DNA of 31,343 nt from an uncultured Oscillospiraceae bacterium (GCA_959596515.1 CAUFXR010000022.1:1-31343); one strand, 5' to 3'. Positions 16,112 through 25,177 are shown, numbered from the stretch's first letter. Numbers and translations: made by a program. Notes: a model not told the origin generated them from the letters alone.

Positions 16112-19100
16112 ATGTACATCGCGGATTTGCACATTCATTCTAAATACTCCAGGGCTACCAGCAAGGAATGTATTCCTGAAGTTTTAGATTTTTGGGCCCG
16201 AAAGAAAGGAATTTCTCTGTTGGGAACCGGTGATTTTACCCATCCCGCCTGGCGCAAGGAACTCTCGGAAAAGCTGGAGCCAGATGGTACCGGACTTTAC
16301 ACTCTAAAAAAGGAATTCCGACTGCCGGGAGAGCCCGGTTTTGGAAGTCTGCCGGTAAGGTTTGTGGTAACAGGAGAGATCAGTTCCATTTATAAAAAGA
16401 ACGGAAAGGTCCGCAAGGTGCACAACCTAATTCTTCTCCCCAGTCTGGAGGCCGCCGAAAATCTTTCTCGGCGGTTGGAACTAGTGGGAAATATTCACTC
16501 CGACGGTAGACCGATTTTGGGACTGGACAGCCGGGAGCTTTTAGAGATGACTCTGGAGGCCTCACCGGAGGCGGTATTCATTCCCGCGCATATTTGGACG
16601 CCGCACTTTTCCTTATTTGGCGCTTTTTCCGGTTTCGACACTATAGAAGAATGTTTTGAAGATCTGACTCCGCACATTCACGCCTTAGAGACAGGGCTTT
16701 CCTCCGATCCTCCGATGAACTGGAGGATTTCCGCTTTAGACTCCTATACTTTGATTTCCAATTCTGACGCTCATTCTCCCGCCAAACTGGGTCGAGAGGC
16801 CAACCTTTTGGAAACCGAGCTTTCTTATACCGGACTAAGCGACGCCGTTCAGGGGAAAAATTCCGCCGGGTTGCTGGGAACCATCGAATTTTTCCCTGAG
16901 GAGGGCAAATACCATTACGACGGACATCGGAACTGTCATCTATGTTTAAAGCCCTCGGAAACGGAACAATACGGTGGCAGATGTCCTGTCTGCGGGAAAA
17001 AACTTACCATTGGAGTGCAGCATCGAGTGGAACAGCTGGCCGACCGGCCAGAAGGCTTTGTCAAACCAGGCGGTAACTCTTTCGAAAGTTTAGTTCCCCT
17101 ACCAGAGGTCATCGCAGCCTCAACGAATCATTCTCCTTCCAGCGTTAAAGTTTTGACCCAATATGAGGCGATGCTGAAACGACTGGGTCCGGAATTTTCT
17201 ATCCTTCGGGAACTTCCCCTGGAGGAAATCGGAAAAGTAGCAGGGCCGTGTATCCAGGAGGGTATCCGCCGCCTGCGGGAAGGGCGGGTTGACCGGGAAC
17301 CCGGCTATGACGGCTCTTACGGGGTCATCCACCTTCTGGAACAATCCGAAATTGAGGCCATCAGCGGTCAGACCAGTTTGTTCGGCAGCGACGTGCCTAT
17401 GAAACGCCGTTCTATCAAAAGCACGGAAACATTGCACACAGAAAAGGTGGCCTCTTTCCCCCGGGAAGAGGTGTCTTCAGTTTCACCTAGCCGAGTTCAA
17501 GAGCTTAATACCGAGCAACTTTTGGCGGTCACCAGTCAGGAGCCGGTTATTGAAGTCATTGCCGGACCAGGTACCGGAAAAACAAAAACTCTGGTTTCCC
17601 GGATCGTCTACTCCGTAGAACATCTCCACCAAAAGCCCGATGAGATTACCGCAGTCACCTTCACTAACAAAGCTGCCGGTGAACTGCGGCAGCGGCTAAG
17701 AAGCTCTCTTCCAGCAAAGGTGGCTAACGCTGTCCATATTGGTACCTTTCATTCTTTATGTCTTAAGCTTCTCACGGATCTGAGAGGGAAAATCACCTTA
17801 GTGGGGGAAGCCGAAGCTCTTGACGTGGCTGGTCAGGTCATCCGTTTTTCAGGTATCAAACTGACGCCCGGAAAGCTTTTGCGTGAGGTCTCCCAATGGA
17901 AAAGCGGCTCTCCAAAGGAAACTTTAGAATATTCAGATGCCTGTGAAGAATACTGCCGCCGGTTGTCGGAAAGGCAGCTGTTAGACTATGACGATCTTCT
18001 TTTGGAGGTCCTGAAGGAGTACGAAAGTGATTCCTCCGTTTTCTCCCCTAAGCCATTTGGTCAGATCCTCGTAGATGAATTTCAGGACTGTAATCCGCTT
18101 CAGCTCAACCTGCTGAGATTTTGGAGTAAAGAAAGCGGTAGACTTTTCGTCATCGGAGATCCCGACCAATCGATCTATGGTTTTCGTGGCTCTGACCCCG
18201 CCTGTTTTGATCGGCTGCGAAAAGAATATCCGGGGCTTCAGGTAGTTGGTTTGAAAACCAATTATCGATCCGTTCCCGAAATTTTAGCCTGCGCTCTTTC
18301 CGTGATTTCTCATAATCCGGGTGGAAAACGGGAACTGGATCCTTTCCGCGCTTCCCGGGAAAAGGTCCGATTTTTCCCCTGCGAAAGCAGTCTTTCTCAG
18401 GGAATTGCCATCGCCAAGGAAATCAACGCCATGGTAGGCGGCATCGACATGCTGGATGCGCAGTCTTATGCTTTCTCTCCACGGGAAATCTCCCGAGATT
18501 TCTCAGAAATCGCTGTTTTATACCGTACACACCACGAGGCGGAAATCTTGGAAAAATGTCTCCAAAAAGAAAGTATCCCGTATGTGGTCGCTGGACGCGA
18601 GGATTTCCTCCATGAGGATAAGGTGCGAGGATTGATTTGTTTCTTCCAGTTTTTAACCGAGCCGGACAATCTCACCGCGCTGACCGCTTGTTTAAAGCTT
18701 TTATTCCACTGTCCAGAGGATTTATCGGAAAATCTGCGAGAGTTTTTAAGTTCTTACCATGGCTGTTCTCTCGAAAAAAAGTTGACGCTTTGGGAGCGGG
18801 AATATCAAGACGCAGATGTGTTGGCGGTTTCTCTGGCTCTGTTCCGAAAGCTGGAACCTTTATGGGAGAAAAAGAAACCTGCAAAGCTGCTGGAAGCCTT
18901 GGCCCAAGATCTTTTCCTGGATCAGAACACAGCCGTGCAAAAGCTTGTCAATATCGCATCCTTTTACTTGCGGATGCCAGAGCTTCTGTCCCAATTGGTG
19001 TTAGGACAGGAAGGCGATCTGATCCGGAGCTGTAAAAAAAGCCATTCGCCCGGCGCAGTCACTTTGACTACATTGCATGGGGCAAAAGGATTGGAATTTC

Positions 19101-19348
19101 CCGTGGTTTTTCTCTGCGGTCTTAACCGTGGAAATTTGCCTTTAGAGTCGCAGGGACATCCCAGTGATCTTGAAGAGGAACGCCGACTGTTTTATGTGGG
19201 AATGACACGGGCTAAAGATGAGCTGATTCTTCTTTCTTCTGGTCAGCCCTCGGCCTTCCTCGATGAAATTCCACAGGAGTTTTTCAAAAAAGAGTCCCAT
19301 CCCTCTACTATGGCCTCTCGCCAGATTCAGCAGCTTAGTTTCTTTTAA
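16112..19348 (+). CDS. Endonuclease Q-like PHP nuclease fused to UvrD/PcrA-type helicase
   Basis: A fused DNA-repair protein of 1078 residues. Residues 1-~265 form a PHP metal-dependent nuclease domain: ADLHIHSKYSRATS (His 7 and 9), GTGDFTHP, VVTGEISSIYK, HNLILLP, PAHIWTPHFSLFGAF and SNSDAHSPAKLGREAN. A zinc ribbon follows with CHLC near 274 and CPVC near 291. This is the architecture of archaeal and bacterial EndoQ, which nicks 5' of deaminated bases. Residues ~465-1078 are an SF1A 3'-5' helicase: Walker A GPGTGKT near 485, FTNKAAGELRQR, GTFHSL, VDEFQD near 653, GDPDQSIYGFRG, TNYRS, TLHGAKGLEFPVV and YVGMTRAKDELILL. The helicase part is ~600 residues, shorter than PcrA. ATG at 16112 has GGAGG 6 bases upstream. 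Nicking followed by unwinding by one polypeptide is inferred. Confidence 0.92.
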   Translation: MYIADLHIHSKYSRATSKECIPEVLDFWARKKGISLLGTGDFTHPAWRKELSEKLEPDGTGLYTLKKEFRLPGEPGFGSLPVRFVVTGEISSIYKKNGKVRKVHNLILLPSLEAAENLSRRLELVGNIHSDGRPILGLDSRELLEMTLEASPEAVFIPAHIWTPHFSLFGAFSGFDTIEECFEDLTPHIHALETGLSSDPPMNWRISALDSYTLISNSDAHSPAKLGREANLLETELSYTGLSDAVQGKNSAGLLGTIEFFPEEGKYHYDGHRNCHLCLKPSETEQYGGRCPVCGKKLTIGVQHRVEQLADRPEGFVKPGGNSFESLVPLPEVIAASTNHSPSSVKVLTQYEAMLKRLGPEFSILRELPLEEIGKVAGPCIQEGIRRLREGRVDREPGYDGSYGVIHLLEQSEIEAISGQTSLFGSDVPMKRRSIKSTETLHTEKVASFPREEVSSVSPSRVQELNTEQLLAVTSQEPVIEVIAGPGTGKTKTLVSRIVYSVEHLHQKPDEITAVTFTNKAAGELRQRLRSSLPAKVANAVHIGTFHSLCLKLLTDLRGKITLVGEAEALDVAGQVIRFSGIKLTPGKLLREVSQWKSGSPKETLEYSDACEEYCRRLSERQLLDYDDLLLEVLKEYESDSSVFSPKPFGQILVDEFQDCNPLQLNLLRFWSKESGRLFVIGDPDQSIYGFRGSDPACFDRLRKEYPGLQVVGLKTNYRSVPEILACALSVISHNPGGKRELDPFRASREKVRFFPCESSLSQGIAIAKEINAMVGGIDMLDAQSYAFSPREISRDFSEIAVLYRTHHEAEILEKCLQKESIPYVVAGREDFLHEDKVRGLICFFQFLTEPDNLTALTACLKLLFHCPEDLSENLREFLSSYHGCSLEKKLTLWEREYQDADVLAVSLALFRKLEPLWEKKKPAKLLEALAQDLFLDQNTAVQKLVNIASFYLRMPELLSQLVLGQEGDLIRSCKKSHSPGAVTLTTLHGAKGLEFPVVFLCGLNRGNLPLESQGHPSDLEEERRLFYVGMTRAKDELILLSSGQPSAFLDEIPQEFFKKESHPSTMASRQIQQLSFF

Positions 19349-19485
19349 TCGATTTGCGTTGCGTGTCAAGCGAGAGCGCCTTTAACCGCGGACAGGCTTA
19401 TAATACATAACACTTTGAGGAAATTGTCCCACCTGGCAAGGATGGCCCGGTATTTTTTCACACGGTTTCTTTTATCTCATAACCC

Positions 19486-19520
19486 GAAGGTCGTTGGTTC
19501 AAATCTACCCTCCGCAACCA
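19486..19520 (+). pseudogene. 3' half of an initiator tRNA (fMet) gene
   Basis: From the anticodon loop onward this matches bacterial initiator tRNA: CTCATAACCCGAAGG, then GTTGGTTCAAATC, and a 3' end CTCCGCA plus ACCA. The expected 5' half is absent immediately upstream. The T stem has one mismatch and a wobble. A terminator hairpin follows. The missing 5' half occurs 225 bases downstream. Confidence 0.75.
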
Positions 19521-19524
19521 GACT

Positions 19525-19560
19525 GAGTCTGGACCCAATTCGCGTTCGGACTCTTTTTTT
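19525..19560 (+). terminator. Terminator behind the tRNA 3' half
   Basis: GAGTC (19525-19529) and GACTC (19549-19553), with extra weaker pairs inside, then seven T. It would end a tRNA transcript directly after the CCA and separates the two tRNA halves. Confidence 0.7.
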
Positions 19561-19744
19561 ATCGATCACGCTAAGTGCTCGCGGCTTTGGCCTCCATCTT
19601 TTTTGCTCTTCCGTTTTATATAGAGTGTTCATAGCATCCGTTACGGGCACTTCTCTTTATCAGATCCGTTATGAATACTCAAATTATGTTGCGGAGGCTT
19701 TTATTACAGGATCCTCCACTTTTCCTTTCAAAATCTTTATATAT

Positions 19745-19783
19745 CGCGGGGTGGAGCAGCTTGGCTCGTTGGGCTCATTGCCC
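19745..19783 (+). pseudogene. 5' half of an initiator tRNA (fMet) gene
   Basis: CGCGGGG acceptor arm, TG, D arm GAGC-AGCTTG-GCTC (loop 3 bases shorter than normal), then TTGGG CTCATTG CCC, an anticodon arm with CAT. The sequence degenerates beyond it. Its acceptor arm pairs with the 3' half at 19486-19520, including the C1/A72 mismatch typical of initiators and one G-U pair. Confidence 0.7.
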
Positions 19784-19924
19784 TATATTTTCTCATTCTA
19801 AATCTGGGTATTTCCCCTCTGACAGGCTGTCAATTGATGGATCAGCACGGCTCATTTCATTCACAGTGGCAAACGGTTTTTTGTGGCTTGAGAGTCCCTG
19901 CTGCGCCGATAACCGATTTCTCCT

Positions 19925-19964
19925 AGGAAAAAGATCTCGGAGTGATTCCACTCCGAGATCTTTT
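19925..19964 (-). terminator. Terminator of the cyclic-di-GMP gene
   Basis: Perfect 16-base arms AAAAGATCTCGGAGTG and CACTCCGAGATCTTTT (19929-19964), followed by T on both strands. It lies 33 bases after the stop of the leftward gene. The stretch 19784-19925 holds nothing else recognised. Confidence 0.92.
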
Positions 19965-19997
19965 CTGTTGGTAGTTTTATGTTTTTAGGAACTCTTA

Positions 19998-22082
19998 TCA
20001 ATCAGGCAAATCAGAGGAAAAAGAGAACTGATTCTTTCCGCGTTTTTTCGCCTGATACAACGCCTGATCCGCTTTCGCCAATAAGCCGTCAAAGGTTAGA
20101 CCATCTTCCGGACTACAGGCCACACCTACGCTGCCAGTAATCTCTCTTGGAGAATCGATCTCTGCTCCAATCTGTCGGAAAAGCCTGCAAACCTCCCGGG
20201 CTTTTCTGGTGATTGCCTCACGGGAGCTGATTTCCTCCAGGAACACAATAAATTCATCTCCGCCGATTCTTCCCACAACATCAGTACCACGGAAAGCACT
20301 CTTCAGCTTCTCACCAATCTTTTGCAAAATCTTATCCCCGTATTGATGGCCAAAATCATCATTAAACGATTTGAAATCGTCAATGTCCATGAAGAACAGA
20401 GCGCTTTGGGGCATTGGCTCAGAAAGCAAAAAGCCTGTGATCAATTCCTGAGCGGCCTTTCGGTTATAGGTACCGGTCAGAGAATCTGTATTGGCCTGCT
20501 TTTTCAAGCGGGAAGTTTCTATTTTCAAATCATTGATATTGGTCATTTTCCCGATCAGGGACAAACACTCCGGTCCCATCTCAGTACGCCAAAGAGCATT
20601 GATAAGTACTTCAAACCACTCAAAAGTGCCAACCACCGTTTTCATGCGCAGTTCCATTTTCCCCACTGGCTGCTCTGGAGAAAGCTTTTCAAATACCTTC
20701 CATATTCTCAGCTTATCTTCTTTTAAAATTTTATCTGTCTTTTCAATAGCCATTAACGCGTTCTGTATCTGAAAGCTTCCGCCAAACATCTCAGTGAATT
20801 TTTCTGAAAATGTCAGCACATCCGTCTGGGCATCATAATCAAAAGTAATATCGCCTGACAGATCAAACAGTACCCGGTATTTTTGACGTTCCAGCTCTAG
20901 AAGTCGCAGGGTCCTTTCGGAAAGAGGCTCCTGCTGACTGTTTTCCGACGGGGAATACGAGGGAGAAGAAAGCAGGGACAGCCGTTTTTCCGGCTGACGC
21001 AATTCCTGCAAAAGGTTTTCTATCTCCTCCAGGAAACAATTCAAAAGCTCGGGATTGAATTGACCACATTCCCCATTGACGATCATGGATAGCGCTTTTT
21101 CATGACTGTAAGACGGTTTATAAATTCGCGCTCCCGTAAGGGACTCATAAGCATCCGCCAGAGAAACCACCTGGACCCAAATAGGAATCTGATCGCCTTT
21201 CAGCCCATCCGGATATCCATTTCCATCCCAGCGCTCGTGATGGTAGCGGCAAATCTCGTAACTATAACGGAAATATTCCTCATCCTGTGAATACTTGAGA
21301 CTTTCCAGAATTTCACACCCTTTAATGGTGTGTGTTTTCATAATCTCAAATTCCTCCGGCGTAAGCGGGCCCGATTTTAGCAGCACCGCATCCGGAATAG
21401 TAATCTTACCGATATCGTGCAGGGCCGCGGCGTCTGAAATAACGCTGATTTCCTGTTCCGTAAAATGGTATTTCTCATACCGGGCCGACAACGCTCTGAG
21501 CAAAAACTCCGTGATCCTTCGCATCCGTACGATATGCAGGCCAGATTCGCTGTTTCGAAATTCTACCGCTGTGCTCAAAGTATCGATCACAAAAGTATTG
21601 GCTTTTCTCAATCTTTCCGCCTGCTGTTCCAACCGCTGATATTGTTCCTGCAGTTTGGTTTCCAGAAAATGTTTGTGATTATAAAGCTCAATAATATTTT
21701 TTACCCTTCGGTGAACGATCTCAGGATTAAAAGGCTTATTAATAATATCGGAAATTCCGCTGATATATTCTTTCAGAGCGGTACCGCCATTATTTTCTAC
21801 AGTGATCAAAACAATGGGGATTTGGTGAAACCATCGGCTCGTTTGCAACCGCTTTAGAACCTGAAAGCCATCCATCTCCGGCATCACCAAATCTAGCAGC
21901 ACCACCTTGATATATTTGCCATATTTCTCAATCAAATTCAAGGCATCCGCACCGTTTTCCGCTTCTAAAATCTTATATTCACTTTGGAAAAGCTCACTAA
22001 GAATGGCTCTATTCAATTCAATATCATCCACGATTAGGATAACCTCTTCACTTTTCAACTGTTCTATCACCACACTTTTCAA
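19998..22082 (-). CDS. REC-HD-GYP-PAS-GGDEF cyclic-di-GMP signalling protein
   Basis: A 694-residue cytoplasmic response regulator with opposing enzymes. The receiver domain (~12-130) has the acidic pair D19/D20, phospho-acceptor D64 (VVLLDLVMPEMDG), T94 and K116. A coiled linker leads to an HD-GYP phosphodiesterase (~165-345): HDIGK at 222, H251, HHERWDGNGYPDGL at 281 and D310, all intact. A PAS-like region (~400-515) precedes a GGDEF diguanylate cyclase (~530-690) with intact GGDEF at 607-611 and an inhibitory I-site RGTD at 598-601. Both synthesis and breakdown of cyclic-di-GMP are thus possible, with the receiver perhaps choosing between them. No histidine kinase is adjacent. The start is given as TTG without a good ribosome site and is uncertain. 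Confidence 0.92.
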   Translation of the reverse strand: MKSVVIEQLKSEEVILIVDDIELNRAILSELFQSEYKILEAENGADALNLIEKYGKYIKVVLLDLVMPEMDGFQVLKRLQTSRWFHQIPIVLITVENNGGTALKEYISGISDIINKPFNPEIVHRRVKNIIELYNHKHFLETKLQEQYQRLEQQAERLRKANTFVIDTLSTAVEFRNSESGLHIVRMRRITEFLLRALSARYEKYHFTEQEISVISDAAALHDIGKITIPDAVLLKSGPLTPEEFEIMKTHTIKGCEILESLKYSQDEEYFRYSYEICRYHHERWDGNGYPDGLKGDQIPIWVQVVSLADAYESLTGARIYKPSYSHEKALSMIVNGECGQFNPELLNCFLEEIENLLQELRQPEKRLSLLSSPSYSPSENSQQEPLSERTLRLLELERQKYRVLFDLSGDITFDYDAQTDVLTFSEKFTEMFGGSFQIQNALMAIEKTDKILKEDKLRIWKVFEKLSPEQPVGKMELRMKTVVGTFEWFEVLINALWRTEMGPECLSLIGKMTNINDLKIETSRLKKQANTDSLTGTYNRKAAQELITGFLLSEPMPQSALFFMDIDDFKSFNDDFGHQYGDKILQKIGEKLKSAFRGTDVVGRIGGDEFIVFLEEISSREAITRKAREVCRLFRQIGAEIDSPREITGSVGVACSPEDGLTFDGLLAKADQALYQAKKRGKNQFSFSSDLPD

Positions 22083-22158
22083 CAGTTTAGCATCATCAAA
22101 TATTTCCCGAAGCCATCAAAACGGCCTTGTCCAGTCTTTTACTTAAGAGTGTTCTTAT

Positions 22159-22187
22159 ATTATAGCCGTTTTACTCCTTCTTTTCAA
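22159..22187 (-). promoter_or_regulatory. Promoter of the REC-HD-GYP-GGDEF gene
   Basis: Minus-strand -35 TTGAAA (22182-22187), 17-base spacer, -10 TATAAT (22159-22164). The leader of ~70 bases shows no riboswitch that I recognise. Confidence 0.75.
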
Positions 22188-22488
22188 GGAAATCCTTTCG
22201 ACTACATCCAACTTTTTTTGTAAAAGCACAAGTTGTCAGGCGGTCTTGGATTTTTTATTTTCTCCCTACCAATAAACCGGATGGCTTCCCCGCTCTTCAT
22301 TCCATAAGAGGCAGTTTGCAAAATCCAAGGCAAAAAATCCGATCTCCTACCTTGACTGTTTCGTATCTATCCAACATTTTTTATTGGAAATATTTTCTTA
22401 TTAAGATTATTATATCGTATTTTTCGGCATAATCAAAGGCCTAAACGAAAGATTTCTACTGTTATTCCAAACCAAAAATTACTGGGTA
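22188..22488. other. Intergenic region without recognised features
   Basis: AT-rich spacer between the cyclic-di-GMP gene promoter and the terminator of the sugar-epimerase gene. No open frame with a ribosome site and no strong hairpin is seen. Confidence 0.5.
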
Positions 22489-22522
22489 TAAAAAAACCGG
22501 GCTGGAACGAATTCCAGCCCGG
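22489..22522 (-). terminator. Terminator of the TIM-barrel gene
   Basis: CCGGGCTGGAA and TTCCAGCCCGG (22497-22522) around a four-base loop, followed on the minus strand by seven T. It is 20 bases after the stop. Confidence 0.92.
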
Positions 22523-22542
22523 AAAAATGGGAGGTCTGTAGA

Positions 22543-23430
22543 TTAATACTCTCCTGCCAAGCAAAGCTTTAAATGATCCAGTGCCTGCTTATTGTAACGG
22601 CGAGGATTATCGGTAAACTCCAGTTCTACCGCCAAATTACCCTGATAGCCCACATTTTTCAAGGCCTGGATTACCGCGGTATAATCGCAGATACCGCATC
22701 CGGCGGGGATATTTCCTTTGGAAATGGAGTCGTTATCTTTGCAGTGAACATTGAAGATACGCTTTCCGCCTAACACATAGATGGTCCATTCCGGATCAAT
22801 ATGCTGGTCAATCAGATGGTTGGTATCCAGCTGGATGCCGAAATCATCATCACCCACATCCTCCAGTACTTTCAGCATGGCGTGAGGAGTGGAAATCATG
22901 GAATGAGGGAAGCACTCAATGGACATCCGCAGGCCATACTTTTTAGCAATGGCTAAAGCTTTCTTATAGCTGTCGATCAATAGATCCCAGTCTTTCTGGT
23001 AACAGTAATCAGCCGGCAAGCGATAGCTTTGCTTCAAAGCTGGCGCCATAGGGTTAAAGGTCCAGGGAGTGGCTCCAAAAGGCATGGGAACCAGTGCGGA
23101 AACGATCTTACAACCGATCCATTTAGCGGTTTGTGCCGCTTTCTCAAAATGCTTTAGGCTATCCGCACGAACCGCTTCATCAGGATTATTCCAAACAGCA
23201 TCCTGAAACACAAAAACGTTAGGCTCCAAACCGATCTTTCTGGAATGCTCGCCCAGTTCGGTGCTGCTCTTTTCATTGAAAAATACATCCAGGGCTTCCG
23301 GGGTTCCCAGATAGTCCACAGCTTCGAAACCCAGCGCACGGATCTGATCCGCAATTTTAATCAGGGAATCTCCGTGAGGGGTATCCTCGGGAATCGGGGT
23401 CCAGCCCCAAGATACGTTTGCAATTTTCAT
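22543..23430 (-). CDS. Sugar phosphate isomerase/epimerase, xylose-isomerase-like TIM barrel
   Basis: A 295-residue TIM barrel of the AP-endonuclease-2/IolE superfamily. The four metal-binding positions can be placed: Glu in SIECFPH, Asp in IQLDTNHL, His in VHCKDND and Glu in AVELEF. Such enzymes interconvert ketoses, dehydrate inosose or epimerise tagatose-type sugars; the specific reaction cannot be told. AGGAGG lies 8 bases ahead of the ATG. It is downstream of the Gfo/Idh/MocA dehydrogenase, on the same strand with a 246-base gap, a pairing common in inositol and rare-sugar catabolism. The gap contains no clear promoter, so the two may share a transcript. Nearest relatives would be needed to name it. 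Confidence 0.88.
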   Translation of the reverse strand: MKIANVSWGWTPIPEDTPHGDSLIKIADQIRALGFEAVDYLGTPEALDVFFNEKSSTELGEHSRKIGLEPNVFVFQDAVWNNPDEAVRADSLKHFEKAAQTAKWIGCKIVSALVPMPFGATPWTFNPMAPALKQSYRLPADYCYQKDWDLLIDSYKKALAIAKKYGLRMSIECFPHSMISTPHAMLKVLEDVGDDDFGIQLDTNHLIDQHIDPEWTIYVLGGKRIFNVHCKDNDSISKGNIPAGCGICDYTAVIQALKNVGYQGNLAVELEFTDNPRRYNKQALDHLKLCLAGEY

Positions 23431-23676
23431 AGTTTTTTCCTCCTACAATCAATAATATTCTAAATTTGGCAGCTTCCGGGTTTCAGCCAAAAGCTGCATA
23501 CCGCCATTTTTCTTCGTAAAGCTTCACACAGCACAGATAATAACCAAAAGCACAGAGAAACCTTGCTTTCTAATCTGTCGAACCTTAGCAGTCCTCTTCA
23601 GGCGCTCTCTCACCCTTATTATTGTCATGAAGCGATTACGGTAAATTATCGTAAATTGGTATGTTGGAAATCCAAA

Positions 23677-24852
23677 TCAAAAATCATATTGAAAAGTACC
23701 ATAAGGAGTTTTCTGCACACGAATAGCGTTGCTTTCAGACATTGCCTCGATCTCGTCTACAGTAACCTCTCTGCCCAGCTTTCCGGAAAGGAAAATCCCC
23801 TCGCTGACTAGCATGGTCTGAAGCGCCAGCCAGGCAGTATCGATTCTCGCAGGGATCTGTCCACTTAAGTAAGCGACCCAGTGCGCCTGATCATTCACGT
23901 TATAGAACAAGTTCGGATCAATCGTACGGTTGATTTCCTCATTCTCGTTGAAACGAATCTCAGCTTCCGTAGTCTGCCCGTTAACCAGGTTCATATATTT
24001 CAGAACCTGATCTTGGTATTCTAACTGATAAGGCAGCCTGAGGCCACCCTTCGTGCCAACCACAAAGCTGTCGCCGATATCATCCATATGAATCGCCCAA
24101 GATTCTAAAATATCCAACGTCAATCCGTTTTCATACTTAGCGAATCCCAAACCGAGTTCCTCAACCTCAAATTTTTTGCCTTCTAGGGCCCTGGGATCCG
24201 CGCCGATTTCCTGATAGGTCATACCGGAAACCCGTTCCAGTTTCGGAATACCCAAAATATACAAGATTTGAGAGATATGATAAACGCCCATGTCGTACAA
24301 GGCACCGTGCCCGGCGTATTCCGCTGTTAAAAATTCCGGCTGGAACAAATCAGGACCAGTGATATCTAAGCCAGGACGCATTCTGCGGCGATAGCCCACA
24401 GACCGAGCATGATATACTTTGCCCAAGGTGCCATTATCCACCATTTCCTTCGCTACGCGGCTCTGGGGGAAGAAAAGCGCTTCCAAATGGATCGACAGCT
24501 CTTTTCCACAGGTTTTGGCAAAATCATAAAGAAGCTTGGCGTCCGCATAGGAACCGGCCATTGGTTTTTCACAGTAGCAATGCTTTCCAGCCTTTAAAAC
24601 CTCTAGCGCCATAGGAACGTGCAGGTTATTATGTAGGCAGACATCCACCGCATCGATATCGTCTCTCTTTAAAAGCTCTCTATAATCGGTATATCCGCTT
24701 TCCACGCCGTACTGCGCTCTCCAAGCGTCTAATTTTTCCTGATTTAAATCACAGCCCGCTACTACCTTAGCGTTGGGAATTTTCGCATATCTCTGCATAT
24801 GGGTGTGAGATATCATACCGGTACCGATGATACCTATTCTAATCTCTTTCAA
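23677..24852 (-). CDS. Gfo/Idh/MocA-family oxidoreductase
   Basis: A 391-residue NAD(P)-dependent dehydrogenase. The N-terminal Rossmann domain has the dinucleotide loop GIIGTGMISHTH and the acidic end of strand two in AGCDLN, which favours NAD. The family motif CEKPM (about residue 94) carries the catalytic Lys. The C-terminal alpha/beta domain has GHGALYDMGVYHISQILYI, where the Asp and His match the usual DxxxH catalytic pattern. Substrates in the family are sugars, sugar alcohols or inositols. The ATG follows a GGAGG site. It has its own extended -10 promoter upstream and precedes the TIM-barrel gene. Oxidation here followed by isomerisation by the neighbour is a reasonable inference. Confidence 0.9.
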   Translation of the reverse strand: MKEIRIGIIGTGMISHTHMQRYAKIPNAKVVAGCDLNQEKLDAWRAQYGVESGYTDYRELLKRDDIDAVDVCLHNNLHVPMALEVLKAGKHCYCEKPMAGSYADAKLLYDFAKTCGKELSIHLEALFFPQSRVAKEMVDNGTLGKVYHARSVGYRRRMRPGLDITGPDLFQPEFLTAEYAGHGALYDMGVYHISQILYILGIPKLERVSGMTYQEIGADPRALEGKKFEVEELGLGFAKYENGLTLDILESWAIHMDDIGDSFVVGTKGGLRLPYQLEYQDQVLKYMNLVNGQTTEAEIRFNENEEINRTIDPNLFYNVNDQAHWVAYLSGQIPARIDTAWLALQTMLVSEGIFLSGKLGREVTVDEIEAMSESNAIRVQKTPYGTFQYDF

Positions 24853-25007
24853 CAGAAGTTCCTCCTTATCTTCATACTCATCCGCTGTTTCTCGCCTGAA
24901 AATTTCGCCCCCTTTTTAATGAGTTAAAAACCGGCAAATGATTTCAGCCAAAGTAATTCCTTTCGCCAATACCAAATAAACAAAATTACTTTTTTAAGAT
25001 CGGCTTT

Positions 25008-25016
25008 ATTATAGCA
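25008..25016 (-). promoter_or_regulatory. Extended -10 promoter of the dehydrogenase gene
   Basis: Minus-strand TGCTATAAT, an extended -10 element without a good -35. It lies ~155 bases upstream of the ATG at 24852. Confidence 0.5.
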
Positions 25017-25129
25017 TTTATCCAGAGGCCAAAACACCTTACGAATTTGACTTTTTTTTGTACGATCGTGCAATTTGTAGGGGGTTTTTCGCTCAGATAA
25101 GAAGAAATCCAAAATTCACCAGAAAATAT

Positions 25130-25158
25130 TTGATTTCTTTTCCCATCCTCCATATAAT
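25130..25158 (+). promoter_or_regulatory. Promoter of the AI-2E-family gene
   Basis: TTGATT (25130-25135), 17-base spacer, TATAAT (25153-25158). The start near 25165 rules out translation from the upstream in-frame ATG at 25058. Confidence 0.75.
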
Positions 25159-25177
25159 AAAGAGGTATAAGGAAGTG

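Noticed and set aside
19521..19744. Group I intron between the tRNA halves
   Set aside because: The halves are in the wrong order for an ordinary intron, the space is only ~225 bases, and no conserved intron core is seen; a terminator lies in between.
25058..25177. N-terminal extension of the AI-2E-family protein
   Set aside because: A near-consensus promoter lies inside it, and a ribosome site supports the ATG at 25178.
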